Assembly (NCBI GenBank): GCA_027625915.1
Contig: JANTQA010000008.1
Location: 9,160,501 to 9,224,500 of the forward strand
Reading direction: 5' to 3'
Length of the DNA: 64,000 bases
Source: Anaeramoeba flamelloides
Taxonomy: Eukaryota > Metamonada > Anaeramoebidae
Part shown: piece by piece, positions 48,968-62,378 of the stretch
Layout: every line of letters begins with the position of its first letter
Position numbering within the stretch: position 1 is the stretch's first letter
The notes under the pieces: generated by a model
What the model saw: only the letters and a program-made list of their open reading frames with translations
What the model was told of the DNA's origin: nothing
Database searches by the model: none
Translations under genes and position numbers: made by a program

Positions 48968-49650
48968 GAGGATGTGACAAAAAAACTGAAATTTCCAAAA
49001 CAAACACCAATATTAACTTGATTTTTAATCAATTGATAGAGCTGGTCCTTTAATCTTCTGACTTGTATTTGATACCGTAATTGTATATTAATTTCAACCA
49101 CCTTTCTTTTCATTATTTCTTCAATATGCCTTTAATTTAAAATAACTAGTTCAACTTACAATATACCTTAAAGAATAAAAAATAGACTCTTAAATAAAAA
49201 GAGATTACTTAATTTCAATTTATACACTCTCAAAATTATTAGGTAACAGCAAAAAAGGTAAGACAAACAATTGAAAATGTCTTACTTGTATAATTTAAAG
49301 TGGTAAGTACAAAATGAATCCTTATGATCTACACAACTTTGATCCTTTCATTTTGGTTAGTTTTCATGTGATCTTTTATCCACAAATCAAAATACCTTTT
49401 TTTAGTAAAAAATGATACTTTTTTTGATTTTTTCGTTTTTTTTTTCAATTACAAAAGCACCACTTTTTCACAAATTAGTAAGGAAGATCTACCTTATTTT
49501 ATAGGAAAATTATTTCAATTTTTCTCAATGATTAGTTTCAATACACTAATAACTGTTTCCACGCCTCCAAACTTTTGTGAATATCAAATAAATTTAACAT
49601 GAGAACTCAAAATCATAGTTATAATAATAGTAACATCTAAACGATTTCCA

Positions 49651-49865
49651 GTCAAAGAGACCCAGTTTTAGGGAGTAAATTACATGAATTTATAGGGTTT
49701 GAAAAAGGATATTTGAAAATAAAAAAAATGATTTTGGAAATTTCCAAAATTTAAATAGATTTTTGAAATTTATTAGATTTTTTTTTTCGATTTTTTAATA
49801 CATAATTCATTTTCAATTTTTCTTTATTTCAAGATCGATAGTCACTTGGTAAAAATAATATTATT
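49651..49865 (+). repeat. Dispersed repeat, CAGTCAAAGGGG family (copy 2)
   Basis: Matches the complement of 3052-3250 over its whole length (TTTATAGGGTTTG, TTTTGGAAATTTCC, CGATTTTTTAATACATAATTC, TAGTCACTTGG). No coding. Confidence 0.5.
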
Positions 49866-50088
49866 CTAATGTTAGTGAAAAGTAAATATGATTACAGAGA
49901 AATCATTTTGTTTTCTATTGTATTTTCATTTGGTCTTCAATTATATTCAAAATATATACTGTTTTTTTCTCAATTTATACCTGAGAATTTGAGTTTTCCA
50001 ATTTTGAAGAAAATCTATTGATTGATCGTTGTTATTCCAGATAAATATCAACTATTCCACTGGTGTGTATTATTCTACTTATTTCTTA

Positions 50089-50283
50089 CCGTCTGAACTA
50101 TTTTTCAGATATAAACTTTTAGCAAAATTTAAGGCACAATAAAAATTACAAATTAAAGTTTAAAATTCCGATTCTAGTAATAAAATACTATGTAAAAAAA
50201 AATACCCAATTTTGAACCTTAATTTAAGATTTTTGGGCTTCAATTTTCTTTGAACGCTTGTTTCTTAAAAGTAGTACAGACAA
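50089..50283. mobile_element. ~195-bp near-palindromic element, family D copy 3
   Basis: A diverged member: the left end CCGTCTGAACTATTTTTCAG precedes AAAATTTAAGGCACAA, and the right end is TTTCTTAAAAGTAGTACAGA before TA. The central GGAATCGAAT-type segment matches the 62182 copy. Confidence 0.55.
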
Positions 50284-52123
50284 TATTTTTTTCTCCAAAA
50301 ACCAATTATAAAACTAATTGATATTTAAAAAAATAACATTGCGCTTTTTTTGAGTGTGAAAAAGTATAGTTTGTTAAAATTTATATCCTGAGTAGGCACA
50401 GACATAAAGATTTCAATTGTATATTTAGTATTCTTATTCAACAACAATTTTTTTATATGTTAATATTGTGATTTTGAAAGATATAGAAATTCAGATTATA
50501 AAGATATAATTTTGAAATTTAACCCATTTTATCTCTATTTAATCAAAATAAAAAAAAAAATCAAAAAAAAAAAAAAAAAAAGATTAAAAAAAAAAAACAA
50601 TTAAAAGAATTTTTCTTTATTTATGAATTATTTATTTCTATTTTACATCATTTCTTTCATTTTTTTTTAAATTTTACTTTCCTTTCCTTTTTATTTTTAT
50701 CTAATTTTAATTCCCCCAATTGTTCTTTTCATTATTTTGACCTGAATTTTTTTTTAATTTTTATTTTCTTTTCTGATTCCTAATCTTTTTTGTTATCAAA
50801 TAATGGTTTTTTTCTCATTTTTTTTATTTCTTTTTAAGGGATTTTTCATTTTCATTTCCCTTGAAATTGGATATCTTGATAAAATTCGAAAATCAAATTT
50901 AACTTTATTGTTAACCATTCTAAAATAAATTTTAAGAAATTTTAACTATTTTTTTAATGGGATTGGAAGTATCTTTGTTTAGTTTGTTACTACTATTCTT
51001 ATCAAATTTTTTACACTTTTAGGTTTAGAATTATTTTTATATAATTTGTTATTTATTCAAAGGCACTTTGAAGAACTTTTTTCTTCAAAGGATCTTTTTC
51101 TTCAAATATGTTATTGTAAATTTTCACATTAAAATTTACATTTTCATCATTGGAAATAAAACGTCAAGTATATTTTATAGAGGCAAACCCGATTGTCCAA
51201 CTTTTCAATGAGTCCAATTTCATCTTTTATCTTCAAAAAAAAAAAAAAAAAACAATCAATTTTTTTTTTAAAATGATTTTGATTTCTTTCCAACCAAAAA
51301 CCAAAAATCAATGTTTGTAATTCGACATTTCTTTTAATCAAAGAAATCGATTTCATTCAATTTGCAAATAGTACACATTAAATGATAGACTTTTTTTGAA
51401 CGCTATTTGAACTAATAATTTTACACAAAAAATATAATTATGTATTCAAAAAGGTTAATAGTTGAGACGAGCCGTCTATTGGAATTCAGGGATTTAAAAC
51501 ATTGCAAAAAAAAAAAAAAATTAGCTCAAGTGTTCTAAAACAACTCTTCATAATTTTTTAGAGTAATTTAATAGTAAAATACCTCTTATTTCACCCAATT
51601 AGAAAACCAAAAACGAAGATCAGAAAATTTTCCAAATTAGCCTAATAACTAAAGTCTTCTAAATGTCTTTTCACATTAATTACAGTACTATACTAAACTT
51701 TTTTGAAAAAAAATTCACTTTCTTATCTGTATTCATTCAAATTTATTAAGTTAAATTTTCTCAAATGAAATGTTTAAGTTTTAAAAAAATATATATATTG
51801 CAATTTTATGTGACTGTTGTATTTTTTTATTTTTCTTTCTTATTAAAAAAATAAAAAATAATTTTTGGTAAAATTTTTATAAAATTATATTTTAATAACT
51901 TTTTCAATAATTTGATAATATTTTTCAAATAGAATTCTGAAAAAAAACAAAATAATATTGATTTAATCTCTCTTGTTTACTAAATAAAAAATAAAAAAAA
52001 GAAAATACAATAAAGAAAAGAGAAAAAAAGAAAAGAAAAGAAAAATAAAAGAAAAGAAAAATAAAAAGAAAATTAAAGTAAAGAAATATTCAAACAAGAC
52101 ATTTCTTTTCCAAACAATTGAAT

Positions 52124-55100
52124 TTAAAATTTGAGAATTGTTTTGACAGTTGTCCGAAGATCTTCTGACAATTTTTCAATTTTTTCAGAATCATTCTGAA
52201 CCATTGGAATATTAGATTTCAAATTGGAATAATATCCAAAAATATTAAGTAGATTTGAAACTGATGATGTTAATACAGTGTTTTGATAGTCTCCGTTTTC
52301 CCCACCAATTTTGGAAAGAATATTATTTAAATTTGAATCAATTATATCCTCATCGTCGGAGTTTTCTTCTCCCCCCTCTTCATACTCAGTATCATAACCA
52401 TCCTCTTCATATAAAAAAGCATCGCTTTCAAAATTATTTAAATTTAAAAATGGTATTGGGATTACAGAATTTTTTTTAATTAAATTTTCTATTTTTGCAT
52501 TTAAGCCAGATCCGATCAGATCTTTTTTAATTCTTTCTGTAGAATCCTTTTTTGATTCTGTTGATTCTGAATGAACATCTTTTTTTTTTAAAGATTTTGT
52601 TTTTTCTTTTTTTTTTTTTACTTTTGTATTTTTCTTTGGTATAACTTCTTCTTCTGAAGTTTCCGTTGATGGTGCAGATGAAGTTTCAGATGTTGAAAAT
52701 TCGGAACTTGAACCACTCTATGATAGTTAATTTCAAAAGATTTGTTTTTTTTAATTTCAATTTAAAAATAAAATAATTTAGAAATTGTTAGTTCATACAA
52801 TTCAAAAAAAAAAAATGCAATTAGGATTATTATAAAAATCTTGTGAAGAATAATTTTTAAAAATTTTTATTGTTGATAAAAACAATTTTAAGCGGAATAA
52901 ATCGTTTAATGGCTTCATTTTATCCTATGAGTTATTATCGTGACAATTTTATATCTAATCTAAAAAAACTCTAAATAAATTTAGTGTGCTTAGAAAGTGT
53001 TGTAAGTGTCATGGTTATTTTAAAAAGAGAAAAACCCTAACGTGCCTATGTTTTCTTGGGGTTTTCTGCTTTATTTGTGAAGTATTCTAGGTTTTTCTTG
53101 AAATTTTGTGTTTTATTTGTGAAGTGTTCTAGGTTTTTTTGAGATTTTCTATTTTATTTGTGAAGTGTTCTAGGTTTTTTTTTACTTTAGAAATAAACCG
53201 AAAATTTATTAAAATTTTCTGTTTATTTCTAAAGTAAAAAAAAACCTGACGAAAATCAATTGATTTTCGAAATAAATAGAAAACTCAAAAAAACCTGATG
53301 AAAATCTATTGATTTTTCAAATAAACAAAAAACTCATGAAAACCTAACAAAAAGTATCGTCAAGTGCCTAACTTTTCCAGAATTTAATATATAAAAAGAA
53401 AATTGAAGAAATTTTCTTTAAATTTAAGAAAAATAAAAAAAAAACTAACGAAAGGTGCCGTCAAGTGCCTAACTTTTCCAGAATTCAAAAGAATTGAGTA
53501 AAATCAAAGATTTAACTCAATTATTTTAAATTCTGGAAAAGATAAAGACGTTTTTTTTTAATTTGAGAAATAAACTGAAAATTAAATAAATTTTTGGTTT
53601 ATTTTTTAAATTAAAAACAAAGTAACGGTAAACAGGGGTTAATTTTTCTCGAATATCCCCTCTTCAATAGTAATAATAATAATAATAATAAATACTATTT
53701 ATTAAATAAAATAACTATTTTTCTTTCGAGGAATTTCAAATCCGAAAAAATAGGAAATTTACAAATTTTTTTTAAAAAAAATAATAACCTCATTTTTCAA
53801 ATAAATTTCGTTGAAATTTAAACAATTTATTGAAATTTTTTATAATTTTCCGTTTTTTATTTCTAAACTATTTTTAAAAATGCAGGATATTTCATTAAAT
53901 TATTAATCACGAAAGCCCAACATTTATTCTTTGTTATTAAAAGAAAGATGATAGTTACTTTTCCAAAAAACATTTTTTAGACTTTTTAATGAATAATCAA
54001 TTTTTAGACAAATAACTTCTTTTGAAATCTGAAAAAAGAACCCCAATAAAAATATATTACATTGAAATAGTATTTCTGAATCCATTATGACAAATTAATT
54101 AGGTTTAACATTTAAAATTGTTGTTATTGATTAAACTTTGTAAAAAAAAAATACCTTTCGATAATAATAATAATAAAGACGAGAAAAAAGAAAAAAAATC
54201 ACAAGAGTTGAAAATATTTTATTATCACACCACTTTTTTTGATTAAAAATGATCCAAGAAAAAAAAATAAAAAAGATTATTTCTTAATTTTTGGCTCATT
54301 TTTTTTAATATTTTTTTCATATTAAAATATTTACATCATTTTGTTTGATTAAATTATATATATATATATATATTCTATTTCCAAAAAAGTGGGGGAAATT
54401 CATTTTAAAATGTATTTATTAAACCAAATCTTCAAAAAAATATTAATAATACAAAATCATTAACTATCCATTTATTGATTCTTGATAATAATTCAATTTG
54501 TTTCTTAATATTGTATTACATAAATATAAAAGATAATGAAATTTTCTGATCTTGATTTTATCTGATATTTTTTAGGTGTGTAAATTGGTGTTTATTATTT
54601 TCTTTTTGATCGAAAAAATCATTTTCATTAATTTTATAATCTCAAAAAAAAATTTTTATAATATAATTAAAAACATATAACTGTATATTTGTTTACAAAA
54701 TCAATTGTACCCTTTCCAGATTTCCAGTTTTTTATTGAAATTGGTCAATATTGTTTTCTCCAAAAAATGTGTTATTTTGTTTTTCATTTTTTGGAAATAT
54801 TTCATCGAAAATATTTTGAAATAAATATCTGTGTCATTTATTCAATTTATATTAATATTAAACTTAATTTGATATTGTCAATTAACGAATACCTCCACTA
54901 AAAAAAATGATTTTTTATGGAATTTAAAAAAAAATGACACAATTTTTGGCTGATGATAATTTTTGTAGATTTTTGTAGATTCTCGACATTTGTAGATTTT
55001 TTCAGGGCCGTGGTTGTACTAGAGAAACACCTGGCCTAGGTTCGATTCCCGCCAAGTATATTTATTTTTTGAGAAAATTAATGGAAAATTAAAAATAATA

Positions 55101-58100
55101 TACATTTGCTTTGCAAATATCAGCCATTTTAAACCAAGACTAAAAATAAGTCATAATAAATGAAGTGTCTCGCTTCGCTCAAACAATATTTATCATTTTC
55201 AAGCAGATTGTGAAAAAAAAATTGTCTACAAATGTCGAGAATCTACAAATATCTACATTTTTCCATTTTTCCCCAATTTTTTAGAAATACCTTATATATA
55301 TTATCTCCAGAATTTGTTACAGATTTCTTTATTTCAGAAAGAAACATAAACTAATTAAAGAAAAAAATTCAATTGCTGAAAGGCGTTGTACCCTAAATAA
55401 TGAAACAGTGTTTAACAGCTCAGAAAATGTAAAGATTTTAACCAAAAAATAATTTTTAAATTGAATTAATATTTTTCTAAATTAAAGATAGACAAGAAAA
55501 ACGAATACTACCAACCAAATACGAAATTTAATAGCTTTAGTCAATAATGATTTAATTGAGATCTCTGATTATCGGATTAATAAAGTACTGATTGAATATT
55601 TTTTTTAAAAAAATTCTAATTAAGAGCTTTAATTTTTGTTTTAAAAAATAAAAATTGATTATTCGGCGGAAGATCTTGATATAATCCAAGTTTTTTTTTA
55701 AAAAAAAAATATTAGAAATTAATAATTTACTTCTGAACTTGAGCTTGAAGAAGTTGTATCATCGGCAAACCTATAACCTCTTTTTTTAACTAAGGCATTT
55801 ACATCTTCAACAAGATCAGCTATAATATTTAATTTTAAATATTTTTTCCCTTTTTTAATGAAAGGATGCTTTTGAGGGTTAACAATATGAAAAAAAAAAA
55901 GGAAAAAAAAAAAAAAATGAATTAGATGTTTTTTAAAAAGTAAAATAGAATAAAAAGTTAATAAATGAATAAGTGTATCAATCATTTATTTTTTCTCGCT
56001 AAATAAATAAAAAAACAAATAAATCAAAGAAACAAACCTTTAGCAAGGTTTTTGAATGTGGTCTTTTTGTATAATTTTTAATTAAACACTTTGCAATAAA
56101 ATCATTAAATTCTCTTGAGACCTTGTTGTGCTTTTTTAATTTAGGTGGCTCGTTTTTGGGAATAATAAACAGTACTCTCATTGGATGAATATCGGAGCGA
56201 GGAGGAAGAACTTCTGCAAGTTCAATGGCAGTAATACCTAAACTCCAAATGTCTGCCCTTGAGTCATAGTTTTGATGATCTTGAATAACTTCTGGTGCCA
56301 TCCAGTAAGGCTATAATATAAAATAGGAAAAAAGAGAATAAAATATTTAGAATTTCAGTTTTTTTACAACTTTGAGAGATTTGTGTGCTTTTTCCGATTA
56401 AAAATTGTTATCAATGAAAATAATCTTATTTTTGGAAATGGTATATGTCTTTCGCTACAATTTCGATATTTTTTATTTTTTTCAAATTTCCAGTAAATAA
56501 CACCAAAAATAATATTAACTCTTATATTATTATTAAAAATTGAATGGGAATTGTTGATCAATAAACTAATAAAGAGAAAAAAAATTCAAAGATAATAAAC
56601 TGAAACATTTTTTGCTTATTGTGAAAACATAATAAAAAATCTTTTAATTTGAAATTGAATGAAGAGTTACTTGTTGAAATTTGAATTTAACAAGGTTAAC
56701 AAAGTTTAGAAACTCGGTTTTTTTGATCCTAAGAGATTTATACAAAATAGATTTGTTTTGAAAAACAAAGTGCCTTGAAATACTCGAATTTTTCGAAAAA
56801 TAAGAAGGTATTTATTTTTTTTTTTTTGGAATAATTTTTGAAATCACAATTTTAATTTCAAATTTGAAAGGATATAAAATGTTATTTAGTTTAGAGTAAG
56901 ATTGGTAAATCGTGTTTAATTGCAATTTTTGAAATGAAATTTTTCATTCAAAAATTAAATCCATAATAGACATAGGGGATTTGGTACTCATTGTCATTCA
57001 TTAGATTTACTTTTTGAGATTATTTATTACCAAGTGGGGGTTGAAAATTACAAATATAACTTAAAAAAACTATTTGTAACTTGAATGTTTAGTAGTAGTT
57101 AGAGTTTATCTTTTTTTGGTTGAAGAAAATCACAAAAAAGAGAATTTTATTTTCTCAACTCATACAAAGAATAGTTTAATTTCAATTTTGGTTTTAAAAT
57201 TGTTTTGCTTTGGTGGAGTGTGTTCCACTCGATACAGAAAAAAAGTAGTTGTATCTTTTGAAGAAAAAAAGTTCACTTAAAATTTCAACATTTTTACAAA
57301 AAAATAAAATGGTTTTCTTTATTTATTTGGATTTCGAAGAAAAAACAAGCAAATTAAACACTTTTGACTGATCTTTAAATTAATTTGATTTTAGTAACTA
57401 AAAAATAATAAAACGTTGGAAAAATTTTTATTTTTTTTTTTCAATTATTAACAAAAGATTATGGGGGGTTGTTGAACCAAAATAGTATACCAAAGGTTGG
57501 TTTTTCCAATATTCTAATCAAATTTAGATGTTTATCTTCATTAAAACAAATTCTTTTAAAAAAACATTTTCTTCTTATATTAAGACATATAACCCCAAAG
57601 TTTTGAAGAGAAAATTATTTGTTTTATTTTTAAAAAAAAAAGGTGAAATATGGGTTGGTACTTATGAAAATAAACTGTGAAATTTTAAAAATTTAATTGA
57701 AGAAAATTTGTAAAAATGTTCAAATTCGCAAGTTGTTTTTCAAGATAATATGAATGCAAATCAAAATTGAAGGCTTATAATAACAATAGCATCTAACGTA
57801 TATTTTCTTAATGACAATTTCATCAAGATCCATCCAAGTAGATTGTCTTTGAAAAGAAAATACTTTATTTTTGATTGTAAATCTTAATAGTTCCTGGAAA
57901 TGAATAAAAAGTGTATTTTGAAGACAACTCATATCTCATAAATATGGACGATCAGAAATAATCCTTATATTTTAATCTGAATTATTTTGTGAGACTTTAG
58001 AAAAAAAAACTCTATTCTTATTAAGATAAACTAATTGTGAAAATGAACAATTTTGGAATTGTCCATTTTTAATTATAAATCTTAATAGAAACCCTATTTT

Positions 58101-59717
58101 TTTAAAAAAAAATATCATTAAATATCAAGATTTAAGAATTGAACAAACAAAGAAATAGGGACAAAAGTCAAACTGTCAAATTTAAAAACTGTTATTTTTA
58201 AAAAAAAACTTTTAAAATGGGAGAAAGATCAAAAATAGTGATAATTCTTCATTTTCAATTATAATACGATTTGGTATTAAAATAAAGTATTTTATTTTTC
58301 TGACAATCTTCAAGGATGGATCTTGCTGAAACTGAAATTAAGAGAGCCCAAATTTGAGGTCGTACCCATTCAAAGTTTTCAGTCCCGATTAGATTCTTAT
58401 TATCTTCAAAAAAATTCTGGTGAATTTTTTCATTTTAATGAGTGAAAATAAATAATTTTTTTAAATTTGAACAAAATAATCATCCTACTTTTTTTCCTCA
58501 CCCCACTTTTTTTTTACACAGCAACTTGACAAAGTACATTAATAATACACCTTAAATTTTTTCAATAAAAAATACAAAGAGAAAGAGAAATTGAAAAAGA
58601 GAAATATATTTACAGTTCCAATAAAAGTATTTCTTTTGGACATTGTTTTTGTTAGTTGTGCAGAAACACCAAAATCTGCTAATTTGACCTCACCTTTCTC
58701 AGTTAAAAGAATATTTCCACCTTTAATGTCACGATGGATCTTTCTGTTTGAATGGAAATAACGAAGTCCTTCTATCGCTCCATACATTATTGCGGCAATC
58801 TGTTTCTCATTAAGCCCCTTTTCGAGGATCTGGCAAATATCACTCACGCTTCCTCCCCCACAATACTCCATAACAATCTATTATTATAAAATTTGTTCAG
58901 AGACCAAGAATCGATAGGAAAAATTAATTGAATATAATTTCAGTAACCAACAAGAATACATTACAATTTAAACATAAAAAAATTTCTTTTGTTTGTTTAT
59001 TTTTTTTTTTGAAGGCAAAAAATGAAATCTCATAACCAAAGGTGTGTTTTCTTTTATGAAGAAAATTCTCAAAACTGTGTTTGTTGATCATGGTTTCGAA
59101 AAAAAAAAAAAAATGGAAGAAAAATTTCATTCAATTTGTTTAGACAAAAAAAAATGTTCAACAAAACATATCGAGAAAAGAAGAGAAAAACAAAAAAATA
59201 TTCAAAGGTTTCAGTTCTAATCCAAACCTAACTCAAAGAAAAGAAATCGAATTGGTTCAATCAAAAGGAATTGTTGCACTTGATCGCATAAAAAAGAAGA
59301 ATCAAAAATAGAAAAAATTCAGAACAAAAGACTATAAAAAAGGATAAAAAAATCCAAATAACAAACCCAAAGTGTCTCGTCTTTAAAATAAGTTCCAATA
59401 TATTTGACAATGTTTTTGTGATTACACTTTTTCAGGATATCAATTTCTGTTTTGATATCTTCAAGCCCTTCATCTTCTTCAATTCCGATCATTTTAATTG
59501 CAACTATTTCCCCTGTGCCTTTTTGCCTCCCTTTGTATACAGACCCGTAGCTTCCTTTCCCTAGTTCTTCAATTAGCTAATTTATTTTTGAAGAGAATCA
59601 CAAAGAAATATTTAAGATCAAAAATTCAGAATTTGTAAAAACTGTAAAAGAAATTACTTCAAAAAGGGTTGAAGGATCAACTTTTGAAATCCCTAGAGAA
59701 GATTTAATTGTTGTCAT
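52124..59717 (-). CDS. MST/Hippo-type Ste20 (GCK-II) serine/threonine kinase
   Basis: Protein kinase of the Hippo/MST branch, which in animals activates NDR/LATS kinases controlling growth and mitotic exit. Model: complement(join(52124..52717,55731..55868,56038..56310,58614..58877,59367..59576,59658..59717)), 512 aa; MST1/2 are ~490. Gly loop GKGSYGSVY (26-34), Lys48 in VAIKM, Glu64 of helix [19 protein letters not shown] across intron 2, HRDIKGGN with Asp140, ADFGVS with Asp158, TFIGT|PYWMAPE across intron 3, [13 protein letters not shown], and [11 protein letters not shown] across intron 4. All catalytic residues are present. The C-terminal half is Ser-rich, then Lys-rich, then acidic. The end ([19 protein letters not shown]) is a short helix, and no clear SARAH domain is visible. 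All five introns are phase 0. TCTGAAA precedes the ATG, as before the PH gene. Confidence 0.93.
53061..53182. repeat. Three tandem copies of a ~41-bp unit
   Basis: Each unit carries TTTATTTGTGAAGTGTTCTA (first copy: AGTATTCTA) then GGTTTTT. The spacing is 42 and 41 bp. Confidence 0.85.
54953..55270 (+). mobile_element. TIR element with Pol III box-B-like core, family C copy 2
   Basis: The ends are inverted: GTAGATTTTTGTAGATTCTC then GACATTTGTAGA at the left, and the exact complement of GTAGATATTTGTAGATTCTC at the right (about 37 bp). At 55033-55048 the core holds GGTTCGATTCCCGCC, a near-perfect tRNA T-loop/box B. Upstream GTGGTTGTACTAGAG is only vaguely like box A, and no cloverleaf closes, so it is not a tRNA gene. 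A diverged copy lies at 16170-16505. Confidence 0.65.
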
Positions 59718-62181
59718 TTCAGAGAATATCTGAATTGGCAAATTCTTTTTAAAGGTAAAAGGTAAAAAATGAGTTTTTTAAACAGGTTTCAACTTGAAAA
59801 TTGGGTTGGTTTTTTCAAATCATTGAGCTTAAAACATTTCAGGAAAGTGTTTGAAAGAATTGAGTATTGTCTAGAATCTTTGAAAGTGTTGAAATCTGTA
59901 TAAAATTAAATGTGAAGTTAATTAGTTGAGAATTTTAAGTTAAGGAAGTAGAAGGATCAAAAAATAAGCATAATAAAAATCTAAAATAGATGTATCAAAC
60001 AAGCCTGTTCAGTTTTTTTTCTTTTCTTCTTCCAATACAACATCTTATCCAATATTCAATAAAATACCAAAGCTCAAATAAATTTTTAAGGTAAAATCCA
60101 TGATATTTAGAGAATATTTTTAATTTGGAATAGGATAAGTTTAAAATTTTGTAGAGTTTTTTCTCAATTTTTTGTTTTTTTTTCTTTGCTTAAATCGTTA
60201 TCAAAGTATTTTTCTCTTCATTTTGAGAAAAAATTTGCAATTGATCTTTTATTTGGAGAATTTCTTTTGTTTTGTAGAACAAAAGACACCATATTATTGT
60301 ATTGTTTGTTGTCATATCATTGATCTCTTACTTGTATTTAAATAATAAATGTAAATTAAATCTTCATAACTTGTTACTTTCTCTTTGACAAATCAAGTTT
60401 GCATCGAAGTAGGGTGTAATTTTTGGATTTTTGTTTGAAAAAGGAAAATATCATGCAAGAGAAAATTTTTTTTCATTTTTTTTTTGCAAAACAAATAATA
60501 TCTGTGTGTTCTAGAAAATTGAAAATAAGGTATTATTAATTCTTGAAAGGGTTTATCAAGTCTACAGTGTCATTTTAACAAGAGTGGTACCTCTTCCAAT
60601 TATAAAAATTTTCATTGTGAGATCATTAATGAAGATAGATTCTTTGAGTGAGACAAGATATTAGAAAAATTAAAAGACAAAAGTATCGATCAGGGCTCTA
60701 CTATGAAAAAAGAATACAAAATAAAGGGTTGAATCTATTTTTTTTATCATTTCTTTTTGATCAAGTTCCAATTTTTATTACAATTAGGTTTTCAATCGAG
60801 AAATATGTTCCTCTTAATACCTGGAATTAATCAAAGAATAAACCAAATAAATAGACATGCGAAGGTATGTATTTTCAATAAATCTTTTCTTTTTGATATC
60901 CAAACAAGAAAGATCACCATTCCTAATAAACTTATTGTAGTCATTAAAAACAATTCGATTTTCACCAAATAATATTTGAAAGGATTTGTTTTTTTTATTT
61001 ATTAACTTAATTGGGACTCAAGCAAACAAAAAATCGACTTACTGGCATTAGAACTATTTATTTTCTATTTTTTAACTAAGATATTTTTTACAGTGATCAA
61101 AAAAAACCTTTCCAGAACCTAAAAACTGAATATTTCAAAATAACTACCTCTCTCTTTTATTCTTCTTATTCCAAACCAACACCCAATTCTATATTCAGTA
61201 GTAGACCTAATCCAAATTGATTTGAAAGTAAAACTCCTTGACATTTGAGTAAATTTTCAATTAGAAAGGAATTTGTAAAAAATTTATGGTACTTTTTTTG
61301 AAAATGTCTTATTTGTATGGCAAAATTCTTTATTATATCATTAATTAATAGGTATTATCAGAAATATTAGAACTTGACATTCCAAATGGTCAAATTATTG
61401 ATTAATTTATTGTCTCGTGATAATATAGAGTATCATCTGATTTATGTTTTTTTGCTGATAATCTAAAATATTTCTCATAATATTTAAAACTTGCAATCAT
61501 TGACAAATTTTAGATTAATAAAACAAAAAAAAAAAACAATCCCATAATTTAGAAAATTTTATAGTTTTTCTTAAATTTTTAAAAAATGACTTAAAACAAG
61601 TATGAATATTGAAAAAAAATGTAAAAAGAACTTATATGGTTCTTTGTTATTTAGATTTTTTCAATAGAAAATAATGAAATCTTGTAATTTTGACTTTGTA
61701 AAGTTATTTTCTGTTATCATTGATAAATTTGTGGAACTATTTTTATTCACAAAAAAAAAAAAACAGAAATTAGTGATATTCGGCCAAACTCCTGATAATC
61801 TTAATTTCTCACTGAAAAATAAATGGCACAAATTTCCAAAATTAAATCAAAAAAAAAAAAAAAAAAAACTTATAAAATCTTATTCTATTTTACCCTAATT
61901 CAGAAAAGCTATTTTCAGTGGAATACCCAAAATTTTCAACTTTAATTGTAATATTTTTAAAATCAGAAAGTGGAATTTTCTGAAAAAATGAAAAATACAT
62001 TTATTTTTTAAGATATTTTCATTTTTTTCATTGAAATTTTTTTTTAATATAACCTTTGTGGTTTGTTATTAAAAGAAAAGTTTAATTTTTAGCAAAATTG
62101 ATTTAGAAAATTACACTGAAAAGAATAGAATAGAGTTATCAGGGTTTTTATTTTCATTCATATCAATTTAAAAACATGATA

Positions 62182-62378
62182 CAGTCAGTTTCACTTTTAA
62201 GGAACAAACTTTCAACAAAATTTAAGGCACAAAAAAATCTCAAATTAAGGCACAAAATTTGCAATTTTTTTTTTTACAATTTATTTTTACTAGAATCGGA
62301 ATTTTGTGCTTTAATTTGAGATTTTTATTGTGCCTTAAATTTCGTTGAAAGTTTGTGTCTTAAAAGTGAAACTGACTA
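62182..62378. mobile_element. ~195-bp near-palindromic element, family D copy 4
   Basis: TA then CAGTCAGTTTCACTTTTAAG at the left; CTTAAAAGTGAAACTGACTA then TA at the right. The arms pair through CAAACTTTCAACAAAATTTA. The best-conserved left end of the family. Confidence 0.8.

Larger units (their letters stand above)
48188..52123. other. 3.9 kb intergenic region between eL20 5' end and the kinase 3' end
   Basis: Contains the eL20 promoter side, a long inverted repeat (48409-48967), a CAGTCAAAG-family repeat (49651-49865), a family D element (50089-50283), and GAAAA-rich short repeats at 51970-52080 just past the kinase stop. No coding sequence was seen. Confidence 0.7.
52718..55730 (-). other. 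Kinase intron 5 (3013 bp)
   Basis: Contains the 41-bp tandem array (53061-53182), a block of inverted and direct repeats to about 53640 (GTCAAGTGCCTAACTTTTCC occurs twice, near 53360 and 53458), a (TA)n run at 54356-54372 and the family C element (54953-55270). Related sequence to the 53400-53600 block occurs near 40570-40680. Confidence 0.75.

Noticed and set aside
48839-49021. 60-codon plus-strand frame
   Set aside because: Lies in the right arm of the long inverted repeat. Its mirror arm is not conserved as coding.
55008-55060. Candidate tRNA gene around GGTTCGATTCCCGCC
   Set aside because: T-stem does not pair, box A is poor and no acceptor stem closes. It lies inside a TIR element present twice.
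60648-60972. Two overlapping plus-strand frames of 60-71 residues
   Set aside because: Start by chance in AT-rich DNA, with no domain or splice signal. Composition not distinct from the flanks.
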